DNA of 64,000 nucleotides, from contig NZ_FAOZ01000028.1 in the NCBI RefSeq assembly GCF_001536285.1, positions 1-64,000 of the forward strand. The letters run 5' to 3'. The position numbers and the translations under genes are program-made. Of the stretch, positions 35,336-44,898 are shown in pieces. Source of the stretch: Parafrankia irregularis (lineage in GTDB: Bacteria > Actinomycetota > Actinomycetes > Frankiales > Frankiaceae). Under the pieces are notes generated by a model that did no database searches, had not been told where the DNA came from, and was given only the letters and a program-made list of their open reading frames with translations. The stretch's first letter is position 1. Each line of letters starts with the position of its first letter.

Positions 35336-36940
35336 ATGGCAGCCCCACAGAACTATCTCGCGGTCATCAAGGTCGTCGGGATAGGCGGAGGCGGCGTGAA
35401 CGCCGTCAACCGGATGATCGAGGTCGGGCTCAAGGGTGTCGAGTTCATCGCCATCAACACCGATGCCCAGGCATTGTTGATGAGCGATGCCGACGTCAAG
35501 CTCGACGTCGGCCGTGAACTCACCCGTGGCCTGGGCGCCGGTGCCGACCCGGAGGTGGGCCGGCAGGCCGCCGAGGACCACCGTGAGGAGATCGAGGAGG
35601 TCCTCAAGGGGGCCGACATGGTCTTCGTCACGGCGGGTGAGGGTGGCGGCACCGGTACCGGTGGCGCCCCCGTGGTCGCCAACGTGGCCCGTTCGCTCGG
35701 TGCGCTGACGATCGGTGTGGTGACCCGGCCCTTCACCTTCGAGGGCCGCCGCCGTGCCACCCAGGCGGACACCGGTATCGACACGTTGCGCAACGAGGTC
35801 GACACCCTCATCGTCATCCCGAACGACCGCCTGCTCGCGATGACCGATCGCGACATCAGCGTGCTCGACGCCTTCCGCAGCGCCGACCAGGTGCTGCTCT
35901 CCGGCGTCCAGGGCATCACCGACCTGATCACCACGCCTGGTCTGATCAACCTCGACTTCGCCGACGTCAAGACCGTCATGTCCCACGCCGGCAGCGCGCT
36001 CATGGGTATCGGGCGCGCCCGCGGAGACGACCGGGCGACCGTCGCCGCCGAGCAGGCCATCGCCTCGCCACTGCTGGAGGCGAGCATGGACGGCGCCCAG
36101 GGCGTCCTGCTGAACATCTCGGGCGGGTCCGATCTGGGCCTGTTCGAGATCAACGCGGCGGCCGAGCTGGTGGCAGACGCCGCGCACCCCGAGGCGAACA
36201 TCATCTTCGGTGCGGTGATCGACGACGCGCTGGGTGACGAGGTCCGGGTCACGGTGATCGCCGCCGGGTTCGACACGGTCCAGGACCGGCGTACCCGGAC
36301 GCTGGCGAACCAACGGCGTCCACCTGGCCCGGGCGCGGGCCCGGGGACCGGCCCGCAACAGCTGCCGGCACCCGGCCAGGCCAACCCGCCGCAGAACCCG
36401 GGGGCGGCGCCGAACGCCACGGTGCTGCCGCCCATCCCGAGCGTCTCCGCGCCGCCGAGGCCGGCGCCGACCCACGCCAGCTACCTGCCGCCGTCCGGCC
36501 CCCAGGTCGGTCACTACGTGCCGGAACCGTTGCCGGACGACGGCCCGGCCGCCCCGGCCGGGGGAGCTGCCGCGGCCGGGACCGGCGGCGGTCAGCGGCT
36601 GCCCGGCGCGCCACCGCGGCGGGACTACCCGGAGGCGGGCGGCGAGGGCGGTTTCGGGCGTCCGGCCACCGCGGGCGCTGCCCCCGGCGGGCCGGCGCAG
36701 GGCGCCGGGCAGGCGCCGGTGCACCAGGCCTCGGTGCAGGCCGCGCCGCCCCGGCCCGGACTGGCACACAGCGCGGGCCCGGTCGGTGGAGCTGGCACGC
36801 AGGACGCCGGCGGGCCCGCGATGGCTGCCCACCGTCCCGAGCCGGCCCGCCCCGGCCCGCGGCCGAACTACCCGCCGCGCCGCCCGGTCCGGCCGGTGGC
36901 CGACGACGACGAGCTGGATGTTCCGGACTTCCTGAAGTAG
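35336..36940 (+). CDS. ftsZ: FtsZ, tubulin-like division GTPase
   Basis: Protein of 534 residues. The GTP-binding loop [15 protein letters not shown] starts near residue 101, and the T7 synergy loop is [11 protein letters not shown]. The last residues, [12 protein letters not shown], are the conserved tail that binds SepF and other partners. Between lies an unusually long Pro/Gly/Ala linker (about residues 325-520). ATG 35336 follows GGAGGA (10 bases). FtsZ forms the Z-ring. Six bases separate it from pgeF. Confidence 0.96.
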   Translation: MAAPQNYLAVIKVVGIGGGGVNAVNRMIEVGLKGVEFIAINTDAQALLMSDADVKLDVGRELTRGLGAGADPEVGRQAAEDHREEIEEVLKGADMVFVTAGEGGGTGTGGAPVVANVARSLGALTIGVVTRPFTFEGRRRATQADTGIDTLRNEVDTLIVIPNDRLLAMTDRDISVLDAFRSADQVLLSGVQGITDLITTPGLINLDFADVKTVMSHAGSALMGIGRARGDDRATVAAEQAIASPLLEASMDGAQGVLLNISGGSDLGLFEINAAAELVADAAHPEANIIFGAVIDDALGDEVRVTVIAAGFDTVQDRRTRTLANQRRPPGPGAGPGTGPQQLPAPGQANPPQNPGAAPNATVLPPIPSVSAPPRPAPTHASYLPPSGPQVGHYVPEPLPDDGPAAPAGGAAAAGTGGGQRLPGAPPRRDYPEAGGEGGFGRPATAGAAPGGPAQGAGQAPVHQASVQAAPPRPGLAHSAGPVGGAGTQDAGGPAMAAHRPEPARPGPRPNYPPRRPVRPVADDDELDVPDFLK

Positions 36941-36946
36941 GCGGCG

Positions 36947-37657
36947 ATGCCCGTCCTGGTGACCACCCGCGACGGCGGGACGAGCGGGCCGCCCTACACC
37001 GGGCTCAACCTCGGCGATCATGTAGGTGATGATCCGGACGCCGTCGCGGCCAACCGGCGGCTGCTCGAGTCACGGGTCGGGCAGCCCGTCCGGTTCATGC
37101 GGCAGGTGCATGGTGCCCGCGTGAGCGTGGTGCGCGGCCCCGGGCCGCCACCGGAGGCGGACGCCATGGTCACGGATGTGCCCGGGGTGGCGCTCGCGGT
37201 ACTGGTGGCCGACTGCGTGCCGGTGATGTTCGAATCCCCGGCCGCGGTCGGCGTCGCCCATGCCGGACGCCAGGGCATGGTCGCCGGGGTACTGGCAGCC
37301 ACGCTGGAGGCCTTTGACGGACTCGGCGTCGACCGTGCCGAGCTCCGGGTCACCCTCGGGCCGGCGATCTGCGGGCGGTGCTACGAGGTGCCCGCGGCGA
37401 TGCGGTCGGAGGTCGGGCGGACGGTCCCCGGCAGCGCGGCGACCACCCGCGCCGGTACCCCGTCGCTCGACCTGCGGGCGGGTCTGCGGGGCCAGCTCGC
37501 CGCGGCGGGCGTCGGACCGGTGACCGTGTCGGATATGTGCAGTGCGGAGTCGAGCGAGCTCTACTCGTACCGCCGCGACGGCCGGACCGGGCGCTTCGCG
37601 GGCCTGGCCTGGCTGTCGGATATCCGACCGGCGGGTATCCGGCCGGTCGGCACGTGA
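36947..37657 (+). CDS. pgeF: PgeF/YfiH-type peptidoglycan editing or laccase-domain protein
   Basis: Protein of 236 residues of the DUF152/YfiH family. It has GLNLGDHVGDD, RQVHGARV, ADCVPVMF, HAGRQGMVAGV and GPAICGRCYEV, which carry the conserved His and Cys metal ligands (H and C of the CNF1-like fold). PgeF removes wrongly incorporated L-Ser from UDP-MurNAc in E. coli; purine nucleoside activity has also been reported for the family. It is placed between ftsZ and yggS as in most actinobacteria. The stop overlaps the yggS GTG. Confidence 0.9.
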   Translation: MPVLVTTRDGGTSGPPYTGLNLGDHVGDDPDAVAANRRLLESRVGQPVRFMRQVHGARVSVVRGPGPPPEADAMVTDVPGVALAVLVADCVPVMFESPAAVGVAHAGRQGMVAGVLAATLEAFDGLGVDRAELRVTLGPAICGRCYEVPAAMRSEVGRTVPGSAATTRAGTPSLDLRAGLRGQLAAAGVGPVTVSDMCSAESSELYSYRRDGRTGRFAGLAWLSDIRPAGIRPVGT

Positions 37658-38610
37658 GCGTCGTGGATCCGCGGCGGGCGGAGGGGCTGCGGTCCCGCCT
37701 GACCGTCGTGCGGGACAGGATCGTCATGGCGGCCCGCGCCGCCGGGCGTGATCCCGAGGACCTGACGCTGATCGCCGTCAGCAAGACCTGGCCGTTCGAG
37801 GATGTCGTGGCCCTGTGCTCTCTCGGTGTCCGGCACTTCGCCGAGAACCGCGAACAGGAGGCCGGGCCGAAGGTCGAGGCGGTGCGACGGGTCCTGGCCA
37901 CGCTGCCGGCGCCTTCGGCGGCCTCCGGGCCAGGGAACGCAGGCGCCGGGGACACGCCTCCGACCGGGCGAATCACTCTGGCGGGCCCGCCCGACGGGGC
38001 ATGGTTTCCATCACGTGCTGACGGCCTCACGACCCTCGGCTCGGCTGTCCGTGTCGATGTGCCGGTCTGGCATTACGTCGGCCAGCTGCAACGGAACAAG
38101 GCGCGTTCCGTCGCCGGATGGGCACACTGCGTGCAGTCGGTGGACCGGGGGAGGCTCGCCGAAACCCTTTCCAGGGTGGCCACGGAAAGCGGCTCCACCA
38201 TTGCCGTGTGTATCCAGGTGAGCCTCGATCGGGTGGGTGACGTGGCCGTCCCGTCGGGTGCGCCGGTCGATAAAGCCTTTCCCACCAGGGAGAATTCCGC
38301 TGCGTCGCCGCCGGCGGCCGCCGAGCGCGGCGGCGCGCGGCCGGAGGATGTCCCAGCGCTCGCCGACCTCGTCGCACGCGCTCCAGGGCTCGTTCTTGCC
38401 GGGGTGATGGCTGTCGCGCCCCGCGGCGTGCCGCCACGCCCGGCGTTCGCGCGACTGCGAGTAGTGTCCGAACGGCTGCGTTGCGACTTTCCCGAAGCGA
38501 CGATGGTGAGCGCCGGGATGTCGAATGATCTTGAGGACGCGATCGCCGAGGGCGCGACACACCTACGGATCGGCACCGCTTTGTTCGGTGAACGGCACGG
38601 TGTCCCTTAG
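37654..38610 (+). CDS. PLP homeostasis protein (YggS/PROSC family)
   Basis: Protein of 318 residues, against about 230-250 usual. [16 protein letters not shown] carries the PLP-binding lysine and [56 protein letters not shown] follow the family order. The extra length comes from insertions at about 90-125 and 205-230. The last part of the first insertion has a lower GC content than the surroundings. GTG 37654 overlaps the pgeF stop (GTGA). The protein buffers pyridoxal phosphate; it has no known catalytic activity. Its TAG stop lies inside the -10 element of sepF. Confidence 0.9.
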   Translation: MSVVDPRRAEGLRSRLTVVRDRIVMAARAAGRDPEDLTLIAVSKTWPFEDVVALCSLGVRHFAENREQEAGPKVEAVRRVLATLPAPSAASGPGNAGAGDTPPTGRITLAGPPDGAWFPSRADGLTTLGSAVRVDVPVWHYVGQLQRNKARSVAGWAHCVQSVDRGRLAETLSRVATESGSTIAVCIQVSLDRVGDVAVPSGAPVDKAFPTRENSAASPPAAAERGGARPEDVPALADLVARAPGLVLAGVMAVAPRGVPPRPAFARLRVVSERLRCDFPEATMVSAGMSNDLEDAIAEGATHLRIGTALFGERHGVP

Positions 38611-38623
38611 AGTCGCGCCCATG
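38608..38623 (+). promoter_or_regulatory. Leaderless-type promoter at sepF
   Basis: TAGAGT (38608-38613), seven bases, then ATG 38621. The first three bases of the -10 are also the stop codon of yggS. No Shine-Dalgarno is visible before the ATG, which fits a leaderless transcript. Confidence 0.55.
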
Positions 38624-39181
38624 GGGCTCGGTCGCAGGGCGATGGTCTACCTCGGGCTCGCCGAGGAGGACGACGACTATCTCGACGACGACTACGACGA
38701 CGACGGGCATGATGATGCCGTTCGAGGCGCCGTACGAGAGGATCGGCGGACCACGGTCGACCCGGTTCCGATAGACCGGTCGGTCCGCCGGATCGAAGCA
38801 CGGGAGGAGCCGGTCGCCATGTCGCGACGTCCGCCAGTGGAGCACCTGCGACCGTCCGCGCCGACTCCGATGCGCCGTGTGGCGCCGGTCGAGGAGCCGC
38901 GGCCCTACCGGATCACGACGCTCCAGCCGCGCAGCTACAATGAGGCACGTCAGATCGGTGAGGAGTTCCGCGACGGGACTCCCGTTATCATGAACCTCAC
39001 CGAGATGGATGACGTCGACGCCAAACGGCTGGTCGACTTCGCGGCGGGGCTGATCTTCGGGCTCCGCGGTGCGATCGAGAAGGTGACCAACAAGGTCTTC
39101 CTGCTCTCGCCGCACAACGTCGAGGTCACGGAGACGGACAAGCGACGCATCCGTGAGGGTGGTTTCTACAACCAGTCATAG
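38621..39181 (+). CDS. sepF: SepF, FtsZ membrane anchor
   Basis: Protein of 186 residues. An N-terminal stretch ([13 protein letters not shown]) that can form an amphipathic helix is followed by an Asp-rich segment ([18 protein letters not shown]). The SepF core reads [35 protein letters not shown] and [13 protein letters not shown]. SepF tethers FtsZ filaments to the membrane in actinobacteria, which lack FtsA. ATG 38621 is chosen because it gives the usual amphipathic N-terminus and sits 7 bases after a -10-like TAGAGT. Confidence 0.95.
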   Translation: MGLGRRAMVYLGLAEEDDDYLDDDYDDDGHDDAVRGAVREDRRTTVDPVPIDRSVRRIEAREEPVAMSRRPPVEHLRPSAPTPMRRVAPVEEPRPYRITTLQPRSYNEARQIGEEFRDGTPVIMNLTEMDDVDAKRLVDFAAGLIFGLRGAIEKVTNKVFLLSPHNVEVTETDKRRIREGGFYNQS

Positions 39182-39200
39182 CAAGGTCAAGACCGTCCGG

Positions 39201-39239
39201 TAAGGTCGTCAGAGGCTTCCCCACGTCACCTCAGGAGAG
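39201..39239 (+). promoter_or_regulatory. Promoter and ribosome site for the YggT gene
   Basis: TAAGGT (39201-39206) looks like the -10 hexamers used at other genes here. The Shine-Dalgarno AGGAGAG (39233-39239) lies downstream. The first start-like codon at correct spacing from it is ATC at 39246; GTG 39276 is 36 bases away. Confidence 0.5.
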
Positions 39240-39245
39240 AGCACC

Positions 39246-39530
39246 ATCAGCGCACTTGGATCGCTTCTCTTTTGGGTGCTGACGGCCTACCTGCTGCTCC
39301 TGATCGTGCGGTGGGTCCTGGACCTGGTACGTGCTCTCAGTCGTTCCTTCCGGCCGACCGGTCCCCTGGTCCTGGTCTTTGAGATCGTGTACACGGCGAC
39401 GGACCCCCCGTTGCGTTTCATCCGGCGGTTCCTTCCGCCGTTGAGGGTGGGTAGCGTTGCACTTGACCTCGGCTTCCTGCTCCTCCTCGTGGTGATCATG
39501 GTTTTGAGGAGCTATGCGCAGGAGCTGTGA
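39246..39530 (+). CDS. YggT-family membrane protein
   Basis: Protein of 94 residues if read from ATC 39246, or 84 from GTG 39276. Two membrane helices (LLFWVLTAYLLLLIVRWVLDL and LDLGFLLLLVVIMVL) flank the family loop TDPPLRFIRRFLPPLRVG. YggT proteins sit between sepF and divIVA in Gram-positives; their role is linked to envelope or division but is not defined. The ATC start is proposed because AGGAGAG is 6 bases before it and reading from there completes the first helix. Confidence 0.85.
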   Translation: MSALGSLLFWVLTAYLLLLIVRWVLDLVRALSRSFRPTGPLVLVFEIVYTATDPPLRFIRRFLPPLRVGSVALDLGFLLLLVVIMVLRSYAQEL

Positions 39531-39623
39531 CGAGGTCATGTGCACACCGCGACCGCAGGCAGGGCAGACTGCCCGCAGACCGCCCTCTCTTCGGGGAGCG
39601 GCGATGCCGCACGAGGAGGCGAC

Positions 39624-40661
39624 GTGGCGCTGACACCGCAGGACGTTCAGAACAAGGTCTTCAGCCCGACGAGGTTCCGTACGGGCTATAACGAGGACGA
39701 GGTCGACACCTTCCTCGACGAGGTGGAAGCCGAACTGACGCGGCTGCTCGACGAGAGCAGCGACCTGCGCCGCCAGCTCGACGAAGCCCGTCGGTCCGGC
39801 GGAGGTGGTCCCGGCGTGCCGGCGCACCTCATCGAGGAGAACCAGCAGCTGCGGCGTCAGCTCGAGGAGACCCGTCGGCATCTCGGCCAGGCCCAGGCGC
39901 AGGTGGCGCAGGCGAGCCGCGAGCGTCAGGCGCCGGTGGGGCCGCCCGGTGGCCCGGTCGGCCCCGGTGGCCAGGCCGGTCCCGTCGGTGGCCAGCAGGC
40001 CGGCCCACCCGTCCCCGGTGGCCCGACGGCCGTCATGCCGGCCCTGGTCGGCGGCGGCGGCCAGCCCCCGGTCCGCCCCGGCGCCCCGGGAGCTCCCGGG
40101 CAGACCGACGCCGACATCGAGCAGCGGGTCGCGCGGACGCTGGTTCTCGCGCAGCGCACCGCCGACGAGGCGCTGCGCGAGGCGCGGGCGGAGTCCGAGC
40201 GGGCCCGGCGTGAGGCGCGAGCCGACGCGGACCGCATCATCGGCGAGGCGCGGGCGCACGTGGCCGAGCAGCTCGGTGGGCTCGAGGACGACAAGCGCCG
40301 ACTGGAAAGCCAGGTCGAGCAGCTGCGGGCCTTCGAGCGTGAGTACCGCACCCGGCTGCGGGCCTACCTGGAGATGCAGCTTCGCGATCTTGACGGTATG
40401 CCGACCCAGCCCGCCGTCGGCCCGGGTGGCCCGTCGCGCCCCGGCCTCAACCCCGGTCAGTCGGCACCGACTCCCGTCCCGGCGAACGTTGGCATGCAGA
40501 ACACCGGCCCGGGGCAGCCCGCCCAGCACCTGGCCGCTCCGGCCTTCCAGACCGGCCCTCCGATCGGCGCGGGAGCCCTTGCCCGGGAGGCCAACGGCCA
40601 CAACGGCCGCCCGGATCTGGATCCTGGTCGCCGGGAGGCGGCCGGAATGCAGGAGTTCTGA
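39624..40661 (+). CDS. divIVA: DivIVA/Wag31-type polar growth protein
   Basis: Protein of 345 residues. The N-terminal DivIVA domain reads LTPQDVQNKVFSPTRFR and GYNEDEVDTFLDEVEAEL, followed by a coiled coil, then a Gly/Pro-rich linker (about 115-165). A second long coiled coil rich in Ala, Glu and Arg comes next, with a disordered tail at the end. In actinobacteria this protein marks cell poles and directs tip growth and septum-linked wall synthesis. GTG 39624 follows GAGGAGG. A strong terminator comes right after it, ending the dcw cluster. Confidence 0.95.
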   Translation: MALTPQDVQNKVFSPTRFRTGYNEDEVDTFLDEVEAELTRLLDESSDLRRQLDEARRSGGGGPGVPAHLIEENQQLRRQLEETRRHLGQAQAQVAQASRERQAPVGPPGGPVGPGGQAGPVGGQQAGPPVPGGPTAVMPALVGGGGQPPVRPGAPGAPGQTDADIEQRVARTLVLAQRTADEALREARAESERARREARADADRIIGEARAHVAEQLGGLEDDKRRLESQVEQLRAFEREYRTRLRAYLEMQLRDLDGMPTQPAVGPGGPSRPGLNPGQSAPTPVPANVGMQNTGPGQPAQHLAAPAFQTGPPIGAGALAREANGHNGRPDLDPGRREAAGMQEF

Positions 40662-40679
40662 GCCGCCCGTGCTCTTCCC

Positions 40680-40726
40680 CATCGGCGCCTGGTCCGCAGC
40701 GAGCTGACCAGGCGCCGATGCTTTTG
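40680..40726 (+). terminator. Rho-independent terminator after divIVA
   Basis: CATCGGCGCCTGGTC (40680-40694) pairs perfectly with 40706-40720 over 15 bases, with an 11-base loop, followed by CTTTTGTG. It closes the long dcw transcript. Confidence 0.9.
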
Positions 40727-40767
40727 TGTGGTCTCTTCCTCGATGCCCAGCTCAGGATCGGTGCGGC

Positions 40768-40938
40768 ATGGTGATGGTCAGCGGTGCTCTGGTAGCGGTT
40801 GCCGCGGTGCTCGCGGTCGTGGGTCTGTTCGGTGCCACAGCCTGGACCTACACATCGCTCGTCGTGCTCTGCGTCGGGGCGGCGCTGCTGCCCCTCGCCG
40901 TGGCCCGGCGGACCGCCGGGTGGCCCGGGGCTCGTTAG
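40768..40938 (+). CDS. Small two-helix membrane protein (hypothetical)
   Basis: Protein of 56 residues with two hydrophobic segments (GALVAVAAVLAVVGLFGATAW and LVVLCVGAALLPLAVA) and a short basic end. No family is recognised. A weak purine-rich site precedes ATG 40768. It lies between the divIVA terminator and the ileS end, where small membrane proteins are also common in other actinobacteria. Confidence 0.55.
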   Translation: MVMVSGALVAVAAVLAVVGLFGATAWTYTSLVVLCVGAALLPLAVARRTAGWPGAR

Positions 40939-41480
40939 CCGCTGGGTCCGCCGCTGCTGCCGACCAGGAGTTGAGGTTCGTGGTCGTCGGGGAGCCTGTC
41001 GCGAACTGGCGCCGATCAAGATCGCCGGTCGGTGGGTGGGAGGCCTGCACGCCACGAACGCGGCCGGCCCTCTGAGCGCCCGGTAGCCCGGTTGCCCGGT
41101 TATCCGGTTTGGTGAGTCGCAAGAGCGCACGATTTTGGTCGTGCCAACGACCAAAATCGTACTTTCTTGCGGGTTGCCAGGTGAATCTGCGCCCTTATTG
41201 CCCCTCTTGAGGTGAATTGCTGGCGCTGTGCGGCGGTGCGGGATCCTCGATGGGGGGCTGTGCGGGTGGGGCCCGAGTGCTCGACCGGCGGCTACCGGCA
41301 CCGACCCTGCGTCATGGTGGCGTCCCATCAGCCCATCAGCGGCCCAGGCGTGTTGGCGGAGTGCAGGCCCATGCCCGCACGGCCACGTGTTGGCTACGCT
41401 GGCGGACCAACCAGACCGGTAGCCCGGCCCTCACCGGTAGCCCGGCCCCCGACGGGGCCGGGCCCGGAGTCCCGGGTTGG
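40939..41480. other. Intergenic region with repeats downstream of ileS
   Basis: This 542-base gap holds palindromic element copy 2 (41129-41219). It also has a 16-base direct repeat (ACCGGTAGCCCGGCCC at 41415 and 41433) and a GC-rich hairpin around 41442-41460, which could end ileS transcription. No gene is supported; all open frames here are short and without coding character. Confidence 0.6.
41129..41219. repeat. Palindromic dispersed element, copy 2
   Basis: ACGATTTTGGTCGT (41129-41142) and ACGACCAAAATCGT (41147-41160) form a perfect 14-base-pair stem with a 4-base loop. Bases 41146-41219 match 301-374 collinearly, so the homologous unit extends well beyond the palindrome and ends at GTGAATTG in both. 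Confidence 0.75.
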
Positions 41481-44400
41481 TCAGCTGGTTGCGGTCACAG
41501 ACTGGGCGACCCGGCTCAGGGTGAAGGTCAGCCCGAGGTCGGCCGACGATCCCTGGTGCCAACCGGCCGCGGCCGGCAGCTCCTGATCCCGCGGTGTCTC
41601 CAGGAACGCGGTGGCCAGGATCTCGTCCGCGACCGTCGCGCCGTGCTCGCGCAACGCCGTCTGGGTCTCCTCCCGGCCGGAGCTCCAGCGCAGCTCGATC
41701 CGGTCGGTGATCTCCAGCCCCGCGGCCCGGCGGGCGTCCTGCAGGACCCGCACCACGTCACGGGCCAGGCCAGCCCGGGCGAGCTCCGGGGTGATCGTCA
41801 GATCCAGTGCGACGGACAGACCCGACTCGCTGGTGACGGACCAGCCCTCCCGCGGCGTCTCGGTGATGATCAGTTCGTCGCCGCCGAGGTCGATGGCCTC
41901 ACCGTCCACGGTCACCGTCAGCTGGCCGTCCACCGGCGCCCCGGCGGTGGTGACCGCCGCGGCCACCGCCTTGGTGCGACTGCCGAAGCGCCGCCCCAGT
42001 GCGCGGAAGTTGGGCTTCACGCTGATGTCGACCAGGTCCGAGGTCGCGGCCTCGACCGTGACAACGTTGAGCTCCTCGGAGATCTGGCCCCGCAGCTCGT
42101 CGGACAGGTCCTCGAAGGCGGACGAGCCGACCACCGCGCGCGGCAGCGGCTGGCGGGTCCGCACCCCGCTCGCCGCGCGGGCCGAGCGGCCGAGCTCGAC
42201 GATCCTGCGCACCAGGTCCATCTGGTCGGAAAGGCCCGGTTCGACCAGGTCGGCTGGCAGCTGTGGCCAGGCCGCGAGGTGGACCGAGTCCGGTGCCCCC
42301 GGCAGGATGCCCGAGAACAGGCGCGACCACAGCCAGTCCGTCAGGAACGGGATGAACGGTGACATCACCCGGGTGAGTCCGTCGAGGCAGGTGTAGAGGG
42401 TGGCGAGCGCGTTCGGGTCACCGGCCCAGAACCGCCGCCGCGAGCGCCGGACGTACCAGTTGGACAGGTCGTCGACGAAGCGCGCGATGCGTCGCCCGGC
42501 CCGCAGCGAGTCGAAGTGCTCCAGGGCCTGGTCCACCTCGGCGACCGTGTCCGCGAGCTCGGACAACGCCCATCGGTCCAGCACCGGGCGCCGGGCCGGA
42601 ACGTCGGCCGCCGACCCGGCGGCGGCCTCGGCCGGGTCGGCGGCCGTCGCCGCGGTGCCGGCCCCGTCCGCCGCCGTCGGACGCCAGTCGGCCGCGCCCG
42701 CGTAGAGGGCGAAGAACGACGCGGTGTTCCAGTAGGTGAGCAGGATCTTGCGGACGATGTCCTCGATGGCCTCGTGCCCGACCCGCCGGTCCGACCAGGG
42801 TGAGCCACCGGCCAGCATCAGCCACCGGACGGCGTCCGCCCCGTGCTGCTCGAACAGGTCGAACGGGTCGAGGACGTTGCCCAGATGCTTGCTCATCTTG
42901 CGGCCGTCGGCGTCCAGCAGCAGGCCCAGGCACAGCACCGTCTCGTAGGACGACCGGTCGAACACCAGGGTGCCGATCGCCATCAGCGTGTAGAACCAGC
43001 CGCGGGTCTGGTCGATGGCCTCGCAGATGTACTGGGCCGGGTAGTGCTGGGTGAACTCCTCGGCGTTGCGGTGCGGCGCGCCCCACTGGGCGAACGGCAT
43101 CGCGCCGCTGTCGTACCAGACGTCGATGACCTCGGGGACCCGCCGCGCGGTGGCGTCACAGCTGGGGCACGGCACCGTGACGTCGTCGACGAACGGGCGG
43201 TGCGGGTCGAGCCCGGAGTGGTCCTCCCCGGCGAGCGCGGACAGCTCACCGAGCGAGCCCACACAGGTCAGATGGGACGGATCCACCTCGCACCGCCAGA
43301 TCGGCAGCGGGGTGCCCCAGTACCGGTTGCGTGACAGCGCCCAGTCGACGTTGCCCCGCAGCCACTCCCCGTAGCGCCCGTCGCGGATCCGCCCGGGATG
43401 CCAGTCGGTCCGCGCGTTCTCGGCGAGCAGCCTGTCCCGCACCGCCGTCGTGCGGATGTACCAGGACGGCAGCGGGTAGTAGATCAGCGGGGTGTGGCAG
43501 CGCCAGCAGTGTGGGTAGCTGTGCGTGTACGTCAGCGCCCGCCACATCAGGCCCCGGGCGGTGAGGTCGGCGGACAGCGGCGCATCGGCGTCCTTGAAGA
43601 ACAGGCCACCCACCAGCGGGACATCGGGCAGGAACCGGCCGTCCGGACCCACCGGGTTGACCACTCCCAGGCCGTTGGCACGGCACACCGCGAGGTCCTC
43701 GGAACCGAACGCGGGTGACTGGTGGACCAGCCCGGTGCCGTCCGTCGTCGTCACGTAGTCGGCGAGCACGACCGAATGCGGAGGGGCCGGCGCCGGCGAG
43801 CCCGCCGGTGCGGCGGCGACGACCTTCGCCGCCGCCTCCTCGAAGCGTGCCAGCTCGATCAGCTCGAACGGCCGCGCGTAGCGGGTGCCGGCGAGCTCGG
43901 TGCCGGAGAAACGGTCCAGGATCTCGGCGTCCTCACCGACCGCGGCGGCCAGCAGCGGCTCGGCGACCACCAGGAGATCACCGCTCGCTGCCCGGGCGAG
44001 CACGTAGGTGACCTCGGGGTTGGCGGCCACCGCGGTGTTGGAGACCAGTGTCCACGGCGTCGTCGTCCACACCAGCAGGTGCGCGCCGCGCCCGGCCAGG
44101 TCCCGCGGACCGTCCAGGATGGGGAAGCGGACGTACACCGACGGGTCCGCGGTGTCGCTGTAGCCCTGGGAGACCTCGTGGTCGGACAGCGGCGTCTCGT
44201 CGCGGGGGCAGTACGGGGTGACCCGGTAGTCCTCGACGAGCAGCCCCTTGTCGAAGATCTGCTTCAGCGACCACCAGACGCTCTCGATGTACTCGGTGTC
44301 CATCGTGCGGTAGGCGGTGTCCAGGTCGACCCAGTAGCCCATCCGCTCGGTCATCGCGGAGAAGTCCGCGACGTGGCGCAGGACGGACTCGCGGCACTTC

Positions 44401-44831
44401 GCGTTGAACTCGGCGATGCCGTAGTCCTCGATGTCGCCCTTGCTGGTGAACCCGAGCTCCTTCTCCACCGCGAGCTCGACGGGCAGGCCGTGGCAGTCCC
44501 AGCCGGCGCGGCGGGGTACGTGGTAGCCCTTCATGGTCCGGTAGCGCGGGAACAGGTCCTTGAACACCCGGGCTTCGACGTGATGGGCTCCGGGCCGGCC
44601 GTTGGCGGTCGGCGGGCCCTCGTAGAACATCCACAGCGGGCGGTCCGCACTGGCCTGCAGCGACCGATGGAAGACCTTGGTGTCCTTCCAGCGCTCCAGC
44701 GTCTCGCGTTCGAAGGCCGGGAGGTCGACCCGGGTGGGCAGGGTCCGGAACACGGGCGCGGGCGCCGTCGCGGGCACCGGCGGGTCGGACTCGGGCGTGT
44801 TGGCCGCGGGTACGTCGGGCGTAGCGGTCAT
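41481..44831 (-). CDS. ileS: Isoleucyl-tRNA synthetase
   Basis: Protein of 1116 residues. GPPTANGRPGAHH carries the HIGH-type signature and KMSKHLGN the KMSKS loop. The editing domain (VWTTTPWTLVSNTAVAANP) lies between. The length and the long C-terminal extension match the eukaryote-like class of IleRS found in actinobacteria, some of which resist mupirocin. The anticodon-binding domain follows about residue 720, after an Ala-rich insertion. ATG 44831 follows GGAG. Expression is under a T-box leader. Confidence 0.96.
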   Translation of the reverse strand: MTATPDVPAANTPESDPPVPATAPAPVFRTLPTRVDLPAFERETLERWKDTKVFHRSLQASADRPLWMFYEGPPTANGRPGAHHVEARVFKDLFPRYRTMKGYHVPRRAGWDCHGLPVELAVEKELGFTSKGDIEDYGIAEFNAKCRESVLRHVADFSAMTERMGYWVDLDTAYRTMDTEYIESVWWSLKQIFDKGLLVEDYRVTPYCPRDETPLSDHEVSQGYSDTADPSVYVRFPILDGPRDLAGRGAHLLVWTTTPWTLVSNTAVAANPEVTYVLARAASGDLLVVAEPLLAAAVGEDAEILDRFSGTELAGTRYARPFELIELARFEEAAAKVVAAAPAGSPAPAPPHSVVLADYVTTTDGTGLVHQSPAFGSEDLAVCRANGLGVVNPVGPDGRFLPDVPLVGGLFFKDADAPLSADLTARGLMWRALTYTHSYPHCWRCHTPLIYYPLPSWYIRTTAVRDRLLAENARTDWHPGRIRDGRYGEWLRGNVDWALSRNRYWGTPLPIWRCEVDPSHLTCVGSLGELSALAGEDHSGLDPHRPFVDDVTVPCPSCDATARRVPEVIDVWYDSGAMPFAQWGAPHRNAEEFTQHYPAQYICEAIDQTRGWFYTLMAIGTLVFDRSSYETVLCLGLLLDADGRKMSKHLGNVLDPFDLFEQHGADAVRWLMLAGGSPWSDRRVGHEAIEDIVRKILLTYWNTASFFALYAGAADWRPTAADGAGTAATAADPAEAAAGSAADVPARRPVLDRWALSELADTVAEVDQALEHFDSLRAGRRIARFVDDLSNWYVRRSRRRFWAGDPNALATLYTCLDGLTRVMSPFIPFLTDWLWSRLFSGILPGAPDSVHLAAWPQLPADLVEPGLSDQMDLVRRIVELGRSARAASGVRTRQPLPRAVVGSSAFEDLSDELRGQISEELNVVTVEAATSDLVDISVKPNFRALGRRFGSRTKAVAAAVTTAGAPVDGQLTVTVDGEAIDLGGDELIITETPREGWSVTSESGLSVALDLTITPELARAGLARDVVRVLQDARRAAGLEITDRIELRWSSGREETQTALREHGATVADEILATAFLETPRDQELPAAAGWHQGSSADLGLTFTLSRVAQSVTATS

Positions 44832-44898
44832 GGTGGCGGTCTCCGTCGGCGGGTGGGGCTCTCCGGCGGAGGGACGACACCCCCCACGTCACTTCCCG

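Noticed and set aside
33341-37021. A 1226-codon minus-strand protein covering ftsZ
   Set aside because: Only the part from 35032 downwards looks like protein; the rest is the mirror of ftsZ and its leader.
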